A DNA stretch of 64,000 nt from Cytidiella melzeri (lineage: Eukaryota; Basidiomycota; Agaricomycetes; Polyporales; Irpicaceae): the NCBI GenBank assembly GCA_022592445.1, contig JABYQR010000251.1, forward strand, positions 1-64,000, given 5' to 3'. The notes under the pieces are model-generated. The model saw nothing but the letters and a program-made list of their open reading frames with translations. It searched no databases and was not told the origin of the DNA. Each line of letters begins with the position of its first letter. Position 1 is the stretch's first letter. The position numbers and the translations under genes were made by a program. Below, piece after piece: positions 46,468-58,463 of the stretch.

Positions 46468-49277
46468 TCAGGCGTTGTCGCACTGCCCAAACGGAGGCGG
46501 ACCCACAGGCTGCGGTTCCAACATCAACTATGAATGATTATAAGTTTCCGTCATGAAAATAGACAGAGGGTCGAGACAACATACTTTGACAGTCTGCGCA
46601 GTGGTATACGCAGCAGCGATCATGCCGAACACCATGAGGGCTATATCTGCAATCTTCTGCTTGCGGGTACGGGCGCAAGCCTTGTAGTGTAGCATTGCAG
46701 GGTATACGTAGCACAATGGTACGCTGAAGGCGCGGCTCAATACCTTCAAAAAACAAATTTAGAAGATGCTCCGAGCTCACCATGCAAAGCTCCCGACGAA
46801 CGAGACGAACTTATCCAGATCTGCCGCCCCAATATAACTCAACGTGGCGCAAAAAATCACAGTTAGAAAGCGGAAGGTGTTCTTCTGCCACTTAACCCGA
46901 GGATCAGATTTGCCGCTGCGCTCGAAAAGACCTGTCTCCATTATACGGACAGCAGGGAAGAGCTGCAATGGCACCGAGAGCATGATGGCCATAGAGTAAA
47001 GGAATTGGACCTAGATTCCAAATGTTATTTCGAAGACAAGGTAGAAAATCTGCGTTTGGCACGCACAGCTTGAGTGAACTTGCTAGAAGTGTCCAAGTTA
47101 ACAATCACCACTGTTTGTACATCAGCGCCGAATGTAAGATAAGACATTACACCAGCGCCGCAAAAAAGGACTGGGACAACAGTTGTCAATCATCTTGGAA
47201 CGTGAGAACATATGCTGAAATTTACCCATGAGGAAAAGCATCACACCCGAAAGCACAGCAGGGAACTTCCTCGGTTCCTTCATTGCGTCGGTGATGGGGA
47301 TAACCAGACCAATACCCTCGAAAGAGAACACCGCCGTGCTGACATCGCGTCAATTGCGATATCTCAGACACCGAAGCTGTAACATACCCAATCAACAGTG
47401 GCCAGTCCTTGGCATTGAACAGCTCCACATGAGCATGACCACGCTCTGCCATGATACCAGCTTCACTCCCAAAAATGTATATCAGCCCAGCCAGGATGAA
47501 CACGTCTGCAACCAGTGCAGTCGTGCTCAGCTTCGCCAGATTCCGTATGAGCGCCAGAGGCAGGAAAATAACCATCTGCAAAAGGATGAAGTATTGTATG
47601 CCAAGCGTGGTAACGCAATTGGTCACTGCAGTGACGAATGCAGACAGATTCTCCGAGACGAAGATGATGTAGGCACTGACGAAGCCCAGCTGAGAGACCA
47701 CGATAGAGGAGAGGATGGCAAAACGCATCCAGGGACCGTAAAGTGTGCCACCAATGTCTCCAAAACTTCCCGACACGATGAATTTGGTCTTTACTAGCAG
47801 AAGGAACGAATAGAGGGAGATCAGCGCGATGAACGTGAGGACCATGCTGGAGAAAAGGATTCCTCCGTTGAAAAAGCTACCAGTGAGTTGTCAGTATCAA
47901 ATCAAGGCAACGCTTGTAACGAAACAGCGACTTACGCCTTTCCCAGGAATAATATGCCAGTACCGACAAACGATTTAAGCAGCTAATGCAATACGTTGTA
48001 TAAGCAAGTTGAAATGTCAGCGCGACAAACCCTCACCATTAGAACTGCTTGGGTCACAGTCGCGTCTCCGTGAGGCCCTACACTGCCTCGCCTGCGACGT
48101 GAAGTCGATCTGCGCAGCAGAGGCGTTCGTTCAGAAATCTTGTGGGTGTCATGAAGATCTGTTCCGGGAGGTGATTGTGTGATCAAGGACGAAGGAAGAC
48201 CAGCCTCGGTTCTTTCCAGTAGCGAGGAGGGTGCAAATGGTGTACGTTCAATATCCATGTCGTCATCCACCATCTCCTCGTCTTCTTCCTCAATTTCCTC
48301 AAGATCTTCGCCAGCCTTATCAAGATGAAATTAACCTACGATGAATGAAGACGCGAAAGAAGCACTCACAAAGTGACCGAATATGTAGAGAAATTCGATG
48401 AAATTACGCAGCATCTGGGGTTCCTCTTGACCTTGCTGGGCAGCTCGCATTGCGACATAATTCCTTCGAAAGCCTCCAGGCTCATGAATGTGTTCAAAGG
48501 TAGGGTGGATCGAGGACCTCGTAGATCCGGCATATGAGGCGGCACGAGGTCGCGCCGCTTGTCGACGTTTATCTGCTTGCCACTTGTATATGCTATGACT
48601 GTAGGTGTGTAGTAGAGTCAGCAATGCTTCAGAAGAGCAGACTACTGCAGCACACAAGCCGCCGAGGATGAAATGTAGGTTGCCACGAAACCGATTGCGG
48701 TCTGAAAGGGCTTGAGGACGCCCGAGTGTCGTGTGAAAGCAGGACAGAACACTCACGTCACGTCAGCACCAGGTGCATGATATGGCACTGGGAAAGCCTC
48801 CGAATCTTCTCGCTGAACTCGCAGCTGGGGAGTCGAAGGACGCCTCAGCGAAGGGCCTGCGCCTTCCGTATCGGAGCCAGCGCTGAATGAGCCGCGCGGA
48901 GAGCCTTGCTGACGTTCATCACGACTAACGAGGTGTTTCCGCAAGATCTTTGCCTTGTCTTCGTCTGGTATCTCGTCCCAGACGTTGCTATCCGAACCGG
49001 GTTTGCCAGGCTTGCGACCTCCAAGAGCTGTGGTCGACGGTCGACGCGAGAGGTTTCCTTCAGACGGAAGGTTGGCAGATATACCAAGTCCTCTAGGCGT
49101 GCCAGCAGGCGTTCCAGACCGTATCGGAATGTTCGCTGGTGGCGGCGTGCCGACGTATTGAGCTCGAAGGAAACGCGGTGACGGAGAGCCGGAGATACTT
49201 GGACTCTCGTTTGCAAAGTCGGCAGCTGTAGTTCTGGGATTGGTGATATTCACCGCTTTCGATGGCGACGACGACAT
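46468..49277 (-). CDS. Vacuolar amino-acid transporter (AVT3/AVT4-like, AAAP family)
   Basis: The chain of exons runs from ATG 49277 to the stop at 46468-46470. A disordered N-terminus of about 200 residues (Ser/Pro-rich, with 'SPSPRFLRAQYVGTPP') is followed by 'VTHSIYKWQADKRR', 'PGGFRRNYV' and the dileucine-like 'SERTPLLRR', all typical of the long N-terminus of fungal Avt3/Avt4. The transporter domain starts with 'LLKSFVGTGILFLGKAF' and 'NGGILFSSMVLTFIALISLY' and has about 11 membrane spans, including 'FSFEGIGLVIPITDAMKEP', and ends 'PPPFGQCDNA'. In yeast Avt3 and Avt4 export neutral amino acids from the vacuole to the cytosol. The direction is inferred from family. It shares a 203 bp promoter with GTR2. 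Confidence 0.85.
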
Positions 49278-49480
49278 GACTATCAGACCAAAAGACGGTG
49301 GTGGTTTCAGAGAAAGAAACGGTGGGAGGCAGGAATAGGACCACTTCAGGCTCGAGCCATGCGGCAATCCCGGTTGAGCGCTCCGTTTGCTTGTTCCGCG
49401 GAACGCAGCGTCAGTGGGGGCTACTTGAATTTGGACTTTGACCACGACCTTGGAGGCAGCCCCGGCCACGTCGAGCGACA
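49278..49480. promoter_or_regulatory. Short bidirectional promoter, vacuolar transporter / GTR2
   Basis: Only 203 bp separate the two start codons, so the genes must share regulatory DNA. No obvious TATA box or TGACTCA site is visible on either strand. Confidence 0.6.
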
Positions 49481-51118
49481 ATGGCACCTTTGAGGTCTCC
49501 GAGTAATCCTCCAATGACTGTCTCGTTCTATGGTTCGACCCTCAAAACACTCTCCAACGGTCAAGATAGCCTTGGCGACAACATTGCACGCACGAAGGTC
49601 CTCCTCCTAGGAATGCGCAAGTACGCGACTTGTACCTTGAAATTTCACGTTTGGATGGCTCACCTATCACCCATCTAGAAGCGGCAAAACCTCCATACAG
49701 GAGGTCCTGTTCAACAAACTTCCTCCTAAGCAGTCATTCTACCTAGAAATGACTACCCGGATCACCAAGCACGCATTCGAGTGCGCCATTTGACATTGTC
49801 AGTTGTTAGCTGTCGGATGTCACTAAGTATGTGATCTCGTATTAGCACAGTCATTCCCCTCGAGATATGGGACTGTCCTGGAACAACAACCTTGGAAACC
49901 CTGGGGTGTCCGTTAAGCCAGTTTGCGACGATGATATTCGTCATTGACATTCAGGCAAGTGAAACTGCGCGATCGCATACCGTGAATTTGCTCACACGAT
50001 TGCAAGTACCTTCAGGATCTGTACAGTATTCCCATTGCTAAGCTACTGAAATTTACTATCGCTGCATACCAGGAAAATCCGGGGTTGAACTTGGAGGTCT
50101 TCGTGCATAAGGCAGAAGCCAACACAGACGAGTACCGAATAGGTCAATACACTCTGCACATGATTAAAACATGCTGAACTAGCCACAGAGAACTTCCGAC
50201 ATATTCAACAGCGTGTCTTGGACGAGTTGCTTGATGAATCGCCGGAATACGAACAAATTCCAATAAACTTTCACTTGACGTCGATATACGAACATTCCTT
50301 GCACGAGGCATTTTCTCGCGTCTTGCAAAAGCTCGTAGGGTCGCTGCCTTATCTCGAAGATCTTTTGAACGTCTTCTGTGCTGTGAGTCGCACTCACAAC
50401 GATCACCGCCGACAAACTCAAGGACTGTTATTGCAGAACTCACAAGCATCTAAAGCATACCTCTTTGATGTTTCCTCTCGCCTCTATGTTGCGACAGATG
50501 CATCGCCCGTTGATCACACGCATGTGCTCTGCAGTGATTATCTGCAGATGCTGAACTCCTTTGGCCCGCTATACCGGTCAGTAAAGCTTTGATCATACTA
50601 ATTGAATTCTATCAGTCAACTCTTGCGCTCTCAGGTCAACGTCGGCAAGCCCTTCTCGGCAGACTTTCACATATCCTAATAAAGCTACTTCACCTGCGAC
50701 TGCAATGCCCACATCTATACCACAGCCGCTGTCGACATTCTCCTCAGCGTCGCAAACGCCAGCCACAACAATGTCCCCGCTTCCCGATCCGCACACTCAT
50801 CTCTCGCCGAGAGCTGATTTCAAGCCGTCTTCCCCGCCGACAAACGCCATGGCATCTTCTTTGACATCATCAACGCAAAAACCGAAACCTAAGAACATGT
50901 TTTACCCGAGTGCCTCCTCCTCACTCTCTCACACGGCTTCCGGGGGTTATGATACAGTCATGTACCACCTGATCACTCCCAACCTTGCGCTACTAGCTAT
51001 CCTTCCGACAGCGATATATGAGTCAAAGAGAGGGTTGGTGGAGTACAACGTCGTATTCTTCAGAGAGGGAGTACAAGAAATATGTGAAGTCGAAGAAGAA
51101 GCAAGGCAAATAGGATAG
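49481..51118 (+). CDS. GTR2: Rag-family GTPase Gtr2/RagC
   Basis: Seven exons join in phase: 49481-49620, 49679-49780, 49846-49954, 50016-50142, 50183-50382, 50437-50576 and 50635-51118. They give 433 residues. The P-loop is GMRKSGKTS. The family phrase 'SIQEVLFNKLPPKQSFYLE' and 'IPLEIWDCPG' (switch II region) identify the RagC/Gtr2 side of the Rag heterodimer. The C-terminal longin/roadblock-like domain ends with 'TASGGYDTVMYHLITPNLALL' cut short here. A Ser/Pro-rich insert of about 60 residues sits within that C-terminal domain. In yeast Gtr1-Gtr2 form the EGO complex on the vacuole and tell TORC1 about amino acids. The intron after 'FVIDIQ' (49955-50015) uses a GC donor (GCAAGT). Confidence 0.92.
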
Positions 51119-52041
51119 AATAGTCGAAGTCTGCTAACCGGCCTAGTTGCGTTTGAGCTGTGAGTTACGCCGTTTTCTACTGTTTTACATCGCTGAGTAA
51201 CAAGGCCGTGTTCATCTTGCTTTAGCTTTTAATTCATTCAGGCTGCAGCTACACACTCTATGAGCGATCATTGATATAGTATATCCGTTCAACTTTGGAC
51301 GTACTCGGCTTTATCGACAATGTAGTTTCTAAGAAGCGAATGCAACCGTTTGGTCACACGCGCTGTGTTCGTTTTCTCAACCAGAGTCTCTGGCCCGAGA
51401 ACGAGGTGGCTACTCGGTATCAGATACAACGGCCTTCTGATACGCATCATGTAGGTGCAGGCCAGCTTCTACTCGTGGCGAATGAGGATGTGATCCAGGA
51501 GTACAGAGGGAGAGGAGGCCTTGCTAGAAAAAGCGATATTCGGTGCCTTCGTAGTCAACGGTTAATTAAGGATAAAATACTCAATAGTTGTTGTGTAGAT
51601 GGGGGCTAGATTTCGTCCAATTGCTGCGCTTGACGTCCGGGGCACGAGATTGCGCTCTACCACCAAGTCTGGGAGAGCGATCCCATCTTGGCTTTTTGAA
51701 CACAACCATCATCGTCTGCAAGTTGCTCGGAACAAGAACTTGAACGCCTCAGGCTCTACCAAGCAGGCGTTCGCGTCGACGGCAATTTTCGAGCTACGTG
51801 CGTCGTGAACACATCGCTGTCTGTGTTGTTCTATCCGTACCAAGACGAAAGTTGGCTGTGCAATGTAATAGTCCCCGAGAGATTGAAGAACACCCGCTAT
51901 GATTATCACCGCGTGCGATGAAGCACGCCTCGAGGCATAACACGCCCGAACAATTGACGGGCATGATCATCTGTGCGTTCTCTCTTACTGGATCCCTTCA
52001 CTCCGTAGCGATCACCCAACCCACTGTTGTTCTAGACGGCT
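51119..52041. other. Spacer without recognised genes
   Basis: Holds the GTR2 3' region and the promoter of the DUF6535 gene. Several open frames of up to 104 codons occur, but none has a recognisable motif. Confidence 0.45.
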
Positions 52042-54845
52042 ATGCGTCGCAGAGGCTGGCAACGCCCATTCGTGAAATCCGTCAAGTTCTATACAGAGTC
52101 CAAGACGCAACAACCATCCAAGAGTGCCGCGACTTTCTCCCTGTCCTCGGACACACCGCCCACAGCAAGTATCTTCAGCGCACCCGTCCCTTGCCATTGC
52201 ACACCATACCCGAATGCACAGGCTAAAGGGTGGGATACTATGGAGCGCGCCTTAGATGGTTTTGACAAGCAACAGGTTGAGGATTACAAGGACGATATTG
52301 ATACTCTCCTTGTCTTCGTGAGTTTACGCTGTTCGTTTTCTCGATATCGTGTCTTAAACAAGTCTTTTCCTACACTACTAGGCTGGCCTGTACTCTGCCG
52401 TCCTCACAGCCTTTGTCATCGAATCGTATCCTCTGCTTCAGGAGGACACGGCTGGTGAGTCTCTTCAAGTCTTACGGCAGATCGCCACCCAATCAGCTGG
52501 GTACGTGATTTTGGGCGGTCAGCTAGTGAACACAACTGCCACAGTTCCCTCTCCTTCCCTTTCACAATTCGAGCCGACTCCTGCTGCTGTTCGGTTGAAC
52601 GTGCTGTGGTTCGCGAGTCTTGTCCTCAGTCTCTCCACCGCGTCGCTGGGTATCATGGTTAAGCAATGGCTTCGGGAATACATGTCATTCACCACTTCCT
52701 CTGCGCAAGGCCACCTTCGCGTTAGAGCATACCGCCGCAGTGGACTCGAGACTTGGAAAGTCTTCGGTATCGCGTCCACTCTCCCCCTCCTTCTCCAGCT
52801 ATCCCTCCTCCTTTTTTTTGTCGGCTTATGCGACTTCACTGCCAACGTACACCCTTCGATCCGGAATACTACCCTCTCCCTCGTTTGCGCTTGGGCTTTC
52901 CTTATTTTCAGCGTTGTCCTTGCACCAATCTTCTCCGCGCGCTGTCCGTACAAGACCCCCGCGTTGAAACCGATGACCACAGCCATTCGCGTTCGTGTGT
53001 ATCTTCCGATCGCTGTCATTGCAGCAGCCGTGTGGAGGCGCATCCTCCTCTTCACTGCGGTTCAATATGTCAAATCTCGACTGATACAAATTCCTCAGCT
53101 TTTGAGCCGAGTGCTGGTCTCTAGATACCACAAGGTCAAGAGGCTAACTTTTCGAGTCAATCGGGGCGAGGGTAATGACTACGACGAGAACAATCGCGAC
53201 ATGGAGGAAGAGGATGAAGCGGACTTGGAAGAGGACACCCATTCTGTTCTCGATTCCGACAAACTCCTTGAAGAAGCAGATATTATCAAGTATGCGTCGA
53301 ACGATTTGGACATCTTGGCCACCGCAGATGCGTTGCAAGCAAACGACGAACTTCTCGGGACGACAATGAAAGCTGCTCTGGAGCAAAGCGAACCTACGTG
53401 GGAGAAGGTCACCGAGTTTCTGTTGAAGGTCATGGGAAACCGTATACCGGCCGTGCCGCTGGCGTCAGATGAGCCTACCCTCATAGATGTTCGTTCGCTC
53501 TCATTGCACGCCAGACAGGCATTGCAAGATATACTCGTCTTGCACGTTCCAAATGCAGAGTCATTCGGGTGGTTCCGCACCGATCTGAAATCATACGACT
53601 TGAGCAAGCGAAGGGCGATATCCTGGGTCATCCACCTTTACGTTTCGCTACTCCAGGACAGCGTGCGAATGACTGGCAGCCATCGTCGCTTCTTTTTGGA
53701 GTGTGTCGTTGGCGAGGCAGCAGCCATGCGCCGCATTCTACATCATGCTAAGAATGGGAAACGAGTGAAGGCGTGGGTTCTATCTTTGGCTTGCCAGGTC
53801 TGTCGTGATTCGGACGATGCAGAGCTCGTCAATGCCCTCGCACTTTTAACGAAAATCGTTCGCCTCGTTGGACCAATGGGCGTATTCGCCCACTGGACGT
53901 TGCCGGAAGAGAGTGTGCATTGTCTTTTCGAACAATTTCATCACATGACGACCTTCGAAGCCAGTCTTCGACTTGCGGATAGCTCCTCTGACCGCGATAG
54001 TCTCGCACGCGCGGTGTGTCTTGTCTTGAACCTTTTTGGGGCTGGCCACACAGGAGAAAGTTCGCTTCAATGGGACAATCAGTTCGCTCGGCTAGGTCCC
54101 AAGCTCTACACATCTGCTTCAAGAGAACTGTTACAGTCATTCTTACACGGATGCATCATGCAGACTCCAACGTACATCCTAAAAACCGTCAGGGACCCCC
54201 AATCGACACTTTGGGGATTGACTTGTGCAGACTACAATGCCGAAGGTATGATACCGTCCGCGCGCGCAGTGACAAGCTACTGATGATAATCTGACTTGGC
54301 TCGTTTTATGTTTAGCCATAGCGCGGCTTGAAGTGGCCCTAGATTACTTGACGTCGGATCTTACCAGGCCTCTTGACGCAACCGAAGCTTTGGCGCTGTG
54401 TTGCATAATCGCACGTCTTGCAGCGAGCGTCGGAACTTGCGTGTCGTACGGTGTCAGTGGTGGTACCGTCCACTGCTGGCGGCCCGTCTTCAACATTCTC
54501 GCAGATCTCCTTCGCAAATGCAAGGGATACACACACAGGTCGTTGAGCGATGTATGCTGGACATCGATAGCGAAGATAGACGAGGCGTGGTTCCAACCTT
54601 CTTCTTCGCGCTCAAATGCTGGTCCGCCGGAACACGATGCAAGGCTTCAACAATTCAAGGAATCAGACTCTGCGGCCGGGGACTATTTCTGCTCAGTTCT
54701 GATGACATTGACGTTCCACAACGATCTTGTCGGAGAGAGCTGGCGAGCACGGCGGTTGTCAGGCATGACGGACTTTGAGAGAGAGGAGCTAGAGAGAAGG
54801 GGAGAAGCCGAAGCGATACTGGAACGAGAATGTCGTTCAGCTTGA
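52042..54845 (+). CDS. DUF6535 multi-pass membrane protein
   Basis: Three exons (52042-52317, 52382-54245, 54316-54845) join in phase to 889 residues. The diagnostic start of DUF6535 is 'DIDTLLVFAGLYSAVLTAF' followed by 'VIESYPLLQ' near residue 85. The N-terminal part has four predicted membrane spans: the one just named, 'LWFASLVLSLSTASLGIMV', 'LPLLLQLSLLLFFVGL' and 'LVCAWAFLIFSVVLAPIF'. An acidic linker then leads to a long helical, probably cytoplasmic, C-terminal region with repeat-like helices. The family is expanded in mushroom-forming fungi and has no known function. ATG 52042 is the first in frame. A start slightly downstream would also be possible. Confidence 0.8.
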
Positions 54846-55364
54846 GTAACCTGAAGGAAGCTTTATGTCGAAGCAGGTATGACAACTTGTGGTGTTGCGG
54901 CCCCAAAAACCAGTGTGTTCAAATATAGGGTCACGCAAATGTCAGCTGTCGTGTGCTAAAATTTGCTCGCATTTTCGTTCACAGTTTGAACTGTTCATTT
55001 CCTGGCCAGAGCTGAGGGTAATCAGACGGGCATGCGATGGTGTCTATACATATGTCTGTCAGAGGTTATCAGGTCCGTAGTTGCGGACAATTTGCGGAGC
55101 GTGTCTCAGCTGAACAGATCCCGTACCAGCACATAATCAGGTAACAGCTCGAGATCATAGACATGATCTTTCGTAATGATACCCGCCATGATCTATCTCT
55201 ATAAGTGCACCTGTAAACAATCTGTGTCTAGTATCTAGTGGTGGATATTATCGTATGTCTATGATTCCATAGCAGAGTAAGCGGAAGGCGATGACACGAA
55301 TAAACATACACGGAAGCAAATTGGGCTCTTAGTACCTCAGTCAGTGAGGTACCATCGCTATTCT
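54846..55364. other. Convergent 3' region with a hairpin
   Basis: Lies between the stops of the DUF6535 gene and the RUS-like gene. No coding signal was found. A perfect 8-bp inverted repeat lies at its right end. Confidence 0.5.
55332..55352. terminator. Perfect hairpin near the RUS-like stop codon
   Basis: GTACCTCA and TGAGGTAC (8 bp each) flank a 5-base loop GTCAG, 13 bp beyond the stop codon of the RUS-like gene. It would form a stem in the 3' UTR of either convergent transcript. A role in termination or processing is a guess. Confidence 0.3.
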
Positions 55365-57282
55365 TTAACCCAGACCATCGGCGCCCGCAGCAGCACTTCC
55401 CCAAAGCACCCTCCGTCCATGGTCAGCAAACGCGACCTCGTCCACGCGCCACCCGCACCCTGCGAGCGACGACTTGAACGGTGCAAAGTGCGTCGACGTC
55501 CACATGCCGGACCGACGTAACGACTTTCGCAATATCTCCAATTTTCGCTCAGACTCCCTCTCGTCGGGCCCAGAGGCTCCGAGGGAAGGAAGAGGGTCAA
55601 AGAATTCTTGGGTGATGAGCATCCGTCTCAACGCTGCAGCGTGTAGTATAGATCGTAACATGTCGTCAGAGTTTGCGTTAGGGTGATAGAATATCGATAC
55701 AGAATGTCGGCGAGACTGCGCGGGGTACAGTAAGTACCGCTCACACTGTGTGAATGAAAAATCAGCACGAATAAACGACAGACCGCCCATCAACAAACCT
55801 ACATCAAACGCACGCACGCACACCTCCCATCTCAGCTGTTCCGCGGTCCTTGCCGATGAGAGTATGTCTTCTATCCGCGGGGCCAAGCGCAGGTAGTTAT
55901 CTCTTTTTGATTTGTAGAACTCCCCAAAGAATCCAGTCTCACGACTTGTTTCAAGTTCTTCGAGAGTGAGGACGCCGCAGGACGGCTTCGCAACTCCAGC
56001 GGACGACGTAGCCACATATTCGCCGGCAAGCCAGCTGATCCGCGGAAGCGTGAGCATCTCGAAAGAAGCTACACGTAACATCCAGCCTGTGACCAACATA
56101 TGCAACGGAACCGCAACCGCGAAGATGGAGTAGAGGTACGCGGCCGAGTGAGAGATCGTGAGAAGTCCTATGCCTGCTGCGTATCCGAGCAACTGTCCGA
56201 CGGAAGCTTGCGATTCTGATTTAGCGGCGACATCTCCCATGTTCCCTTGTTGAGAGAAAAAGCGGACGAATTTGATATGCGTGGTGAACCAGATCTGAAA
56301 GGGCCGTTCGTGAAGACGCAGGAGGATAAAGCAGATCGGAGTGTACTTACGGCGTTTCCGATCAGCTTGAAGATATTGCCTCCCGCTGTGAGCGCCAGTG
56401 GTTGAGGAATGAGCTCAAGATTAGAGAGATGCCAGAAAACACTGACCTGCACACATCAAAAAGTGTCCAGTCGACGCCGGGCCCAGGAGCGAAGCAATTT
56501 GAAGACCGGAACCCAATAACACACCGCCTGCTCCAACCAAGGTGAATGTCTTTGGATGGCTAGCGATCGGTATGCAAGTTTAAGTAGAATCCCTGCACAA
56601 CCCGCATAGTGACGCACCTGTCAAAGAATGGAGAGAACCTGCGAATAAAAAACAGCTTTGCAACCTCTCCAGCGCCGTCCTTGATGATCCATTGCACGGC
56701 GACAGCACCGAATATGCTACCCTCGGCACTGACTCCCACCGACACCAAGAGCGCCTGGTTGCAGAGCACGGAAACGAGTGTGCCCACCACAGTTTCCACA
56801 AACTGTAGAGCATGATACGGCATGTACCTATTCAGGCATGTTTGAGCACCTGTAGTTGTGGCTGCAAAACCAACAGGACAGTCGGTGTGCACTCACGACT
56901 GGTGAACCGACTGAGGATAATTGGTCGGCAGGAACATTTGTCGCAGCCACACGACGACTTTGCTGAGTCGGGACACTCGCTGAGGAGGTTCCGCGCCCTC
57001 GATCGCGAGGTCTCTCCATTCTTTTTTAACTTTCCCCGTCTCTGACCACGTCAAGTGTCTTGCTCTCCCGTCGACATGTTCAATGGCAAATGGTCGCGTA
57101 TTAGGTGAAGCTGGGAGAACTGCAAGCTTGCTAACTCCAGTGTTCTCATGCGAAAGACTCGGGGGACGTAGAGCAGCTTTGGTGGATTGTGGCCTACTGT
57201 GACAGACAGGAAGGACACGATGGTAGTGGGTGAGTATAATCCGAGGTCGCAACGGTCCGACCGAAGTAATGACGCGAACCAT
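55365..57282 (-). CDS. RUS family protein (DUF647, root UVB sensitive-like)
   Basis: The chain starts at ATG 57282 (first exon to 56897) and ends with TAA at 55365-55367. The N-terminus is basic and Ser/Arg-rich, compatible with an organellar presequence. Core DUF647 phrases follow: 'FLPTNYPQSVHQS', 'YMPYHALQFVETVVG', 'IIKDGAGEVAKLFFIRRF' and 'GRIL'-like positions, then 'GDVAAKSESQASVGQLLG'. Several hydrophobic segments suggest membrane association. Plant RUS1/RUS2 act in UV-B sensing and vitamin-B6 homeostasis; fungal members are uncharacterised. A 57-bp intron at 55746-55802 (GTAGGT...CACAG) is a multiple of three without stop, so retention would go unnoticed in frame. The gene is divergent from COQ9. 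Confidence 0.85.
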
Positions 57283-57601
57283 CAGGTGCCAGCTAGACCT
57301 TCAAAGTTCAACTCTAGACGCAAACGCAATTGTTATGCATGTCTGATCTTTGGGAAGATTCCTCGCGACTTCAAGGATGCGCGGGGTGGTTGAGGAGACG
57401 ATGGCCGTTGAATTCACAAAATACTATTTGTTGGCTGCACTCTTGCCGCTCGCCGAGCCTGAGCGCGACAGTTCGGTTTGATTGAGAGTTTGAACAAACC
57501 GAACGCGCCTGTATCGAACTTCAAGTTGCCCGCCACCGTGACATTCACCGTTGAGAAACTTCGGATCCGTCCGCAACAGAGCACCCAAGCTCGCAGGGAC
57601 T
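57283..57601. promoter_or_regulatory. Divergent promoter, RUS-like gene / COQ9
   Basis: 319 bp between start codons. No TATA box or repeated motif stood out. An upstream exon of COQ9 with a presequence could be hidden here, but the frame before the chosen ATG has a stop at about 57540. Confidence 0.45.
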
Positions 57602-58463
57602 ATGCAGCAGTGAGTGGTATTGAAAACTATCATAGAATGACACACCACACTGATCGATAACGCTACTGCAGAACTCAACTACTGCGACTCGCACTACCAC
57701 TCGTGCGAACACATGGCTTCACGCGTGAAGCACTGTCGCGCTCCGTTCTCTCACTCCCAAACCCGCATCCTCAACCACTACCCGACACCGCGGTATCAGC
57801 CCTTTTTGGACAAGGAGACGACGCTCGGCGGACTCTCATTGAGGCTTGGCTGTCAGAAGGACGAGTCAACATGAGGAGCGCGCCGTCAACGTCTTTGAAG
57901 GATGTCTTGAGCCAGAGACTTCGTCATAACGAACCCGTTCTTGGCATACTACCAGAGGTGCATAGGGCTTCTCAAATTCTTGTGTTGTGACTCTGATTTA
58001 TCGGGGGATACTAATTAGGCATTCGCAACCCTCGCAACGCCTTTGGGATTCCATCTCTTGGACCCCAATCCAGCTTTGAAGCATGCCGCTTCGGTTGCGG
58101 AGGAAGCTTGTGCAATTACTCAAGATACCTCTATAGGAGTAAGTCGCTATCTGTCATTTCTTTTTCTGACTGACCCTTCTTTGTTCATGTAGCCGTCGTG
58201 GTACGCTCGTCGAGCCTCCCTTGCTGCTATCTACACAGCTGCCGGTGCGTGGTCATTTTCGTATCCTCATAATCACCTACAATGATACTATGACATAAAC
58301 AGAGTTGCATCAATTCAAATCACCAGAAACGGCCTATGACTTCCTTGTTGATGTTCTCCAAGGCTCGTCCAAGATTGACAATGCCATAAGTGACGTTGGT
58401 CAATTCGCCGAATATGTGGGCAGAAGCTGGGCTGGAATAATCAGGAGCAGAGGGATACTGTAG
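57602..58463 (+). CDS. COQ9: Ubiquinone biosynthesis protein Coq9
   Basis: Five exons (57602-57609, 57672-57957, 58019-58138, 58193-58244, 58303-58463) join in phase to 208 residues. The sequence follows the Coq9 plan: 'LLRLALPLVRTHGFTREAL' helix-turn-helix TetR-like start, 'AWLSEGRVNMRSAP', 'EPVLGILPEAFATLA', 'AVEEACAI'-like and 'SWYARRASLAAIYTAAELH' cut short, and a C-terminal amphipathic helix ('AEYVGRSWAGIIRSRGIL') that in other Coq9 proteins touches the membrane. Coq9 binds ubiquinone intermediates and presents them to Coq7 in the mitochondrial inner membrane. The model starts with a first exon of only 8 nt and has no clear mitochondrial presequence. A missed 5' exon is possible. Confidence 0.85.
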
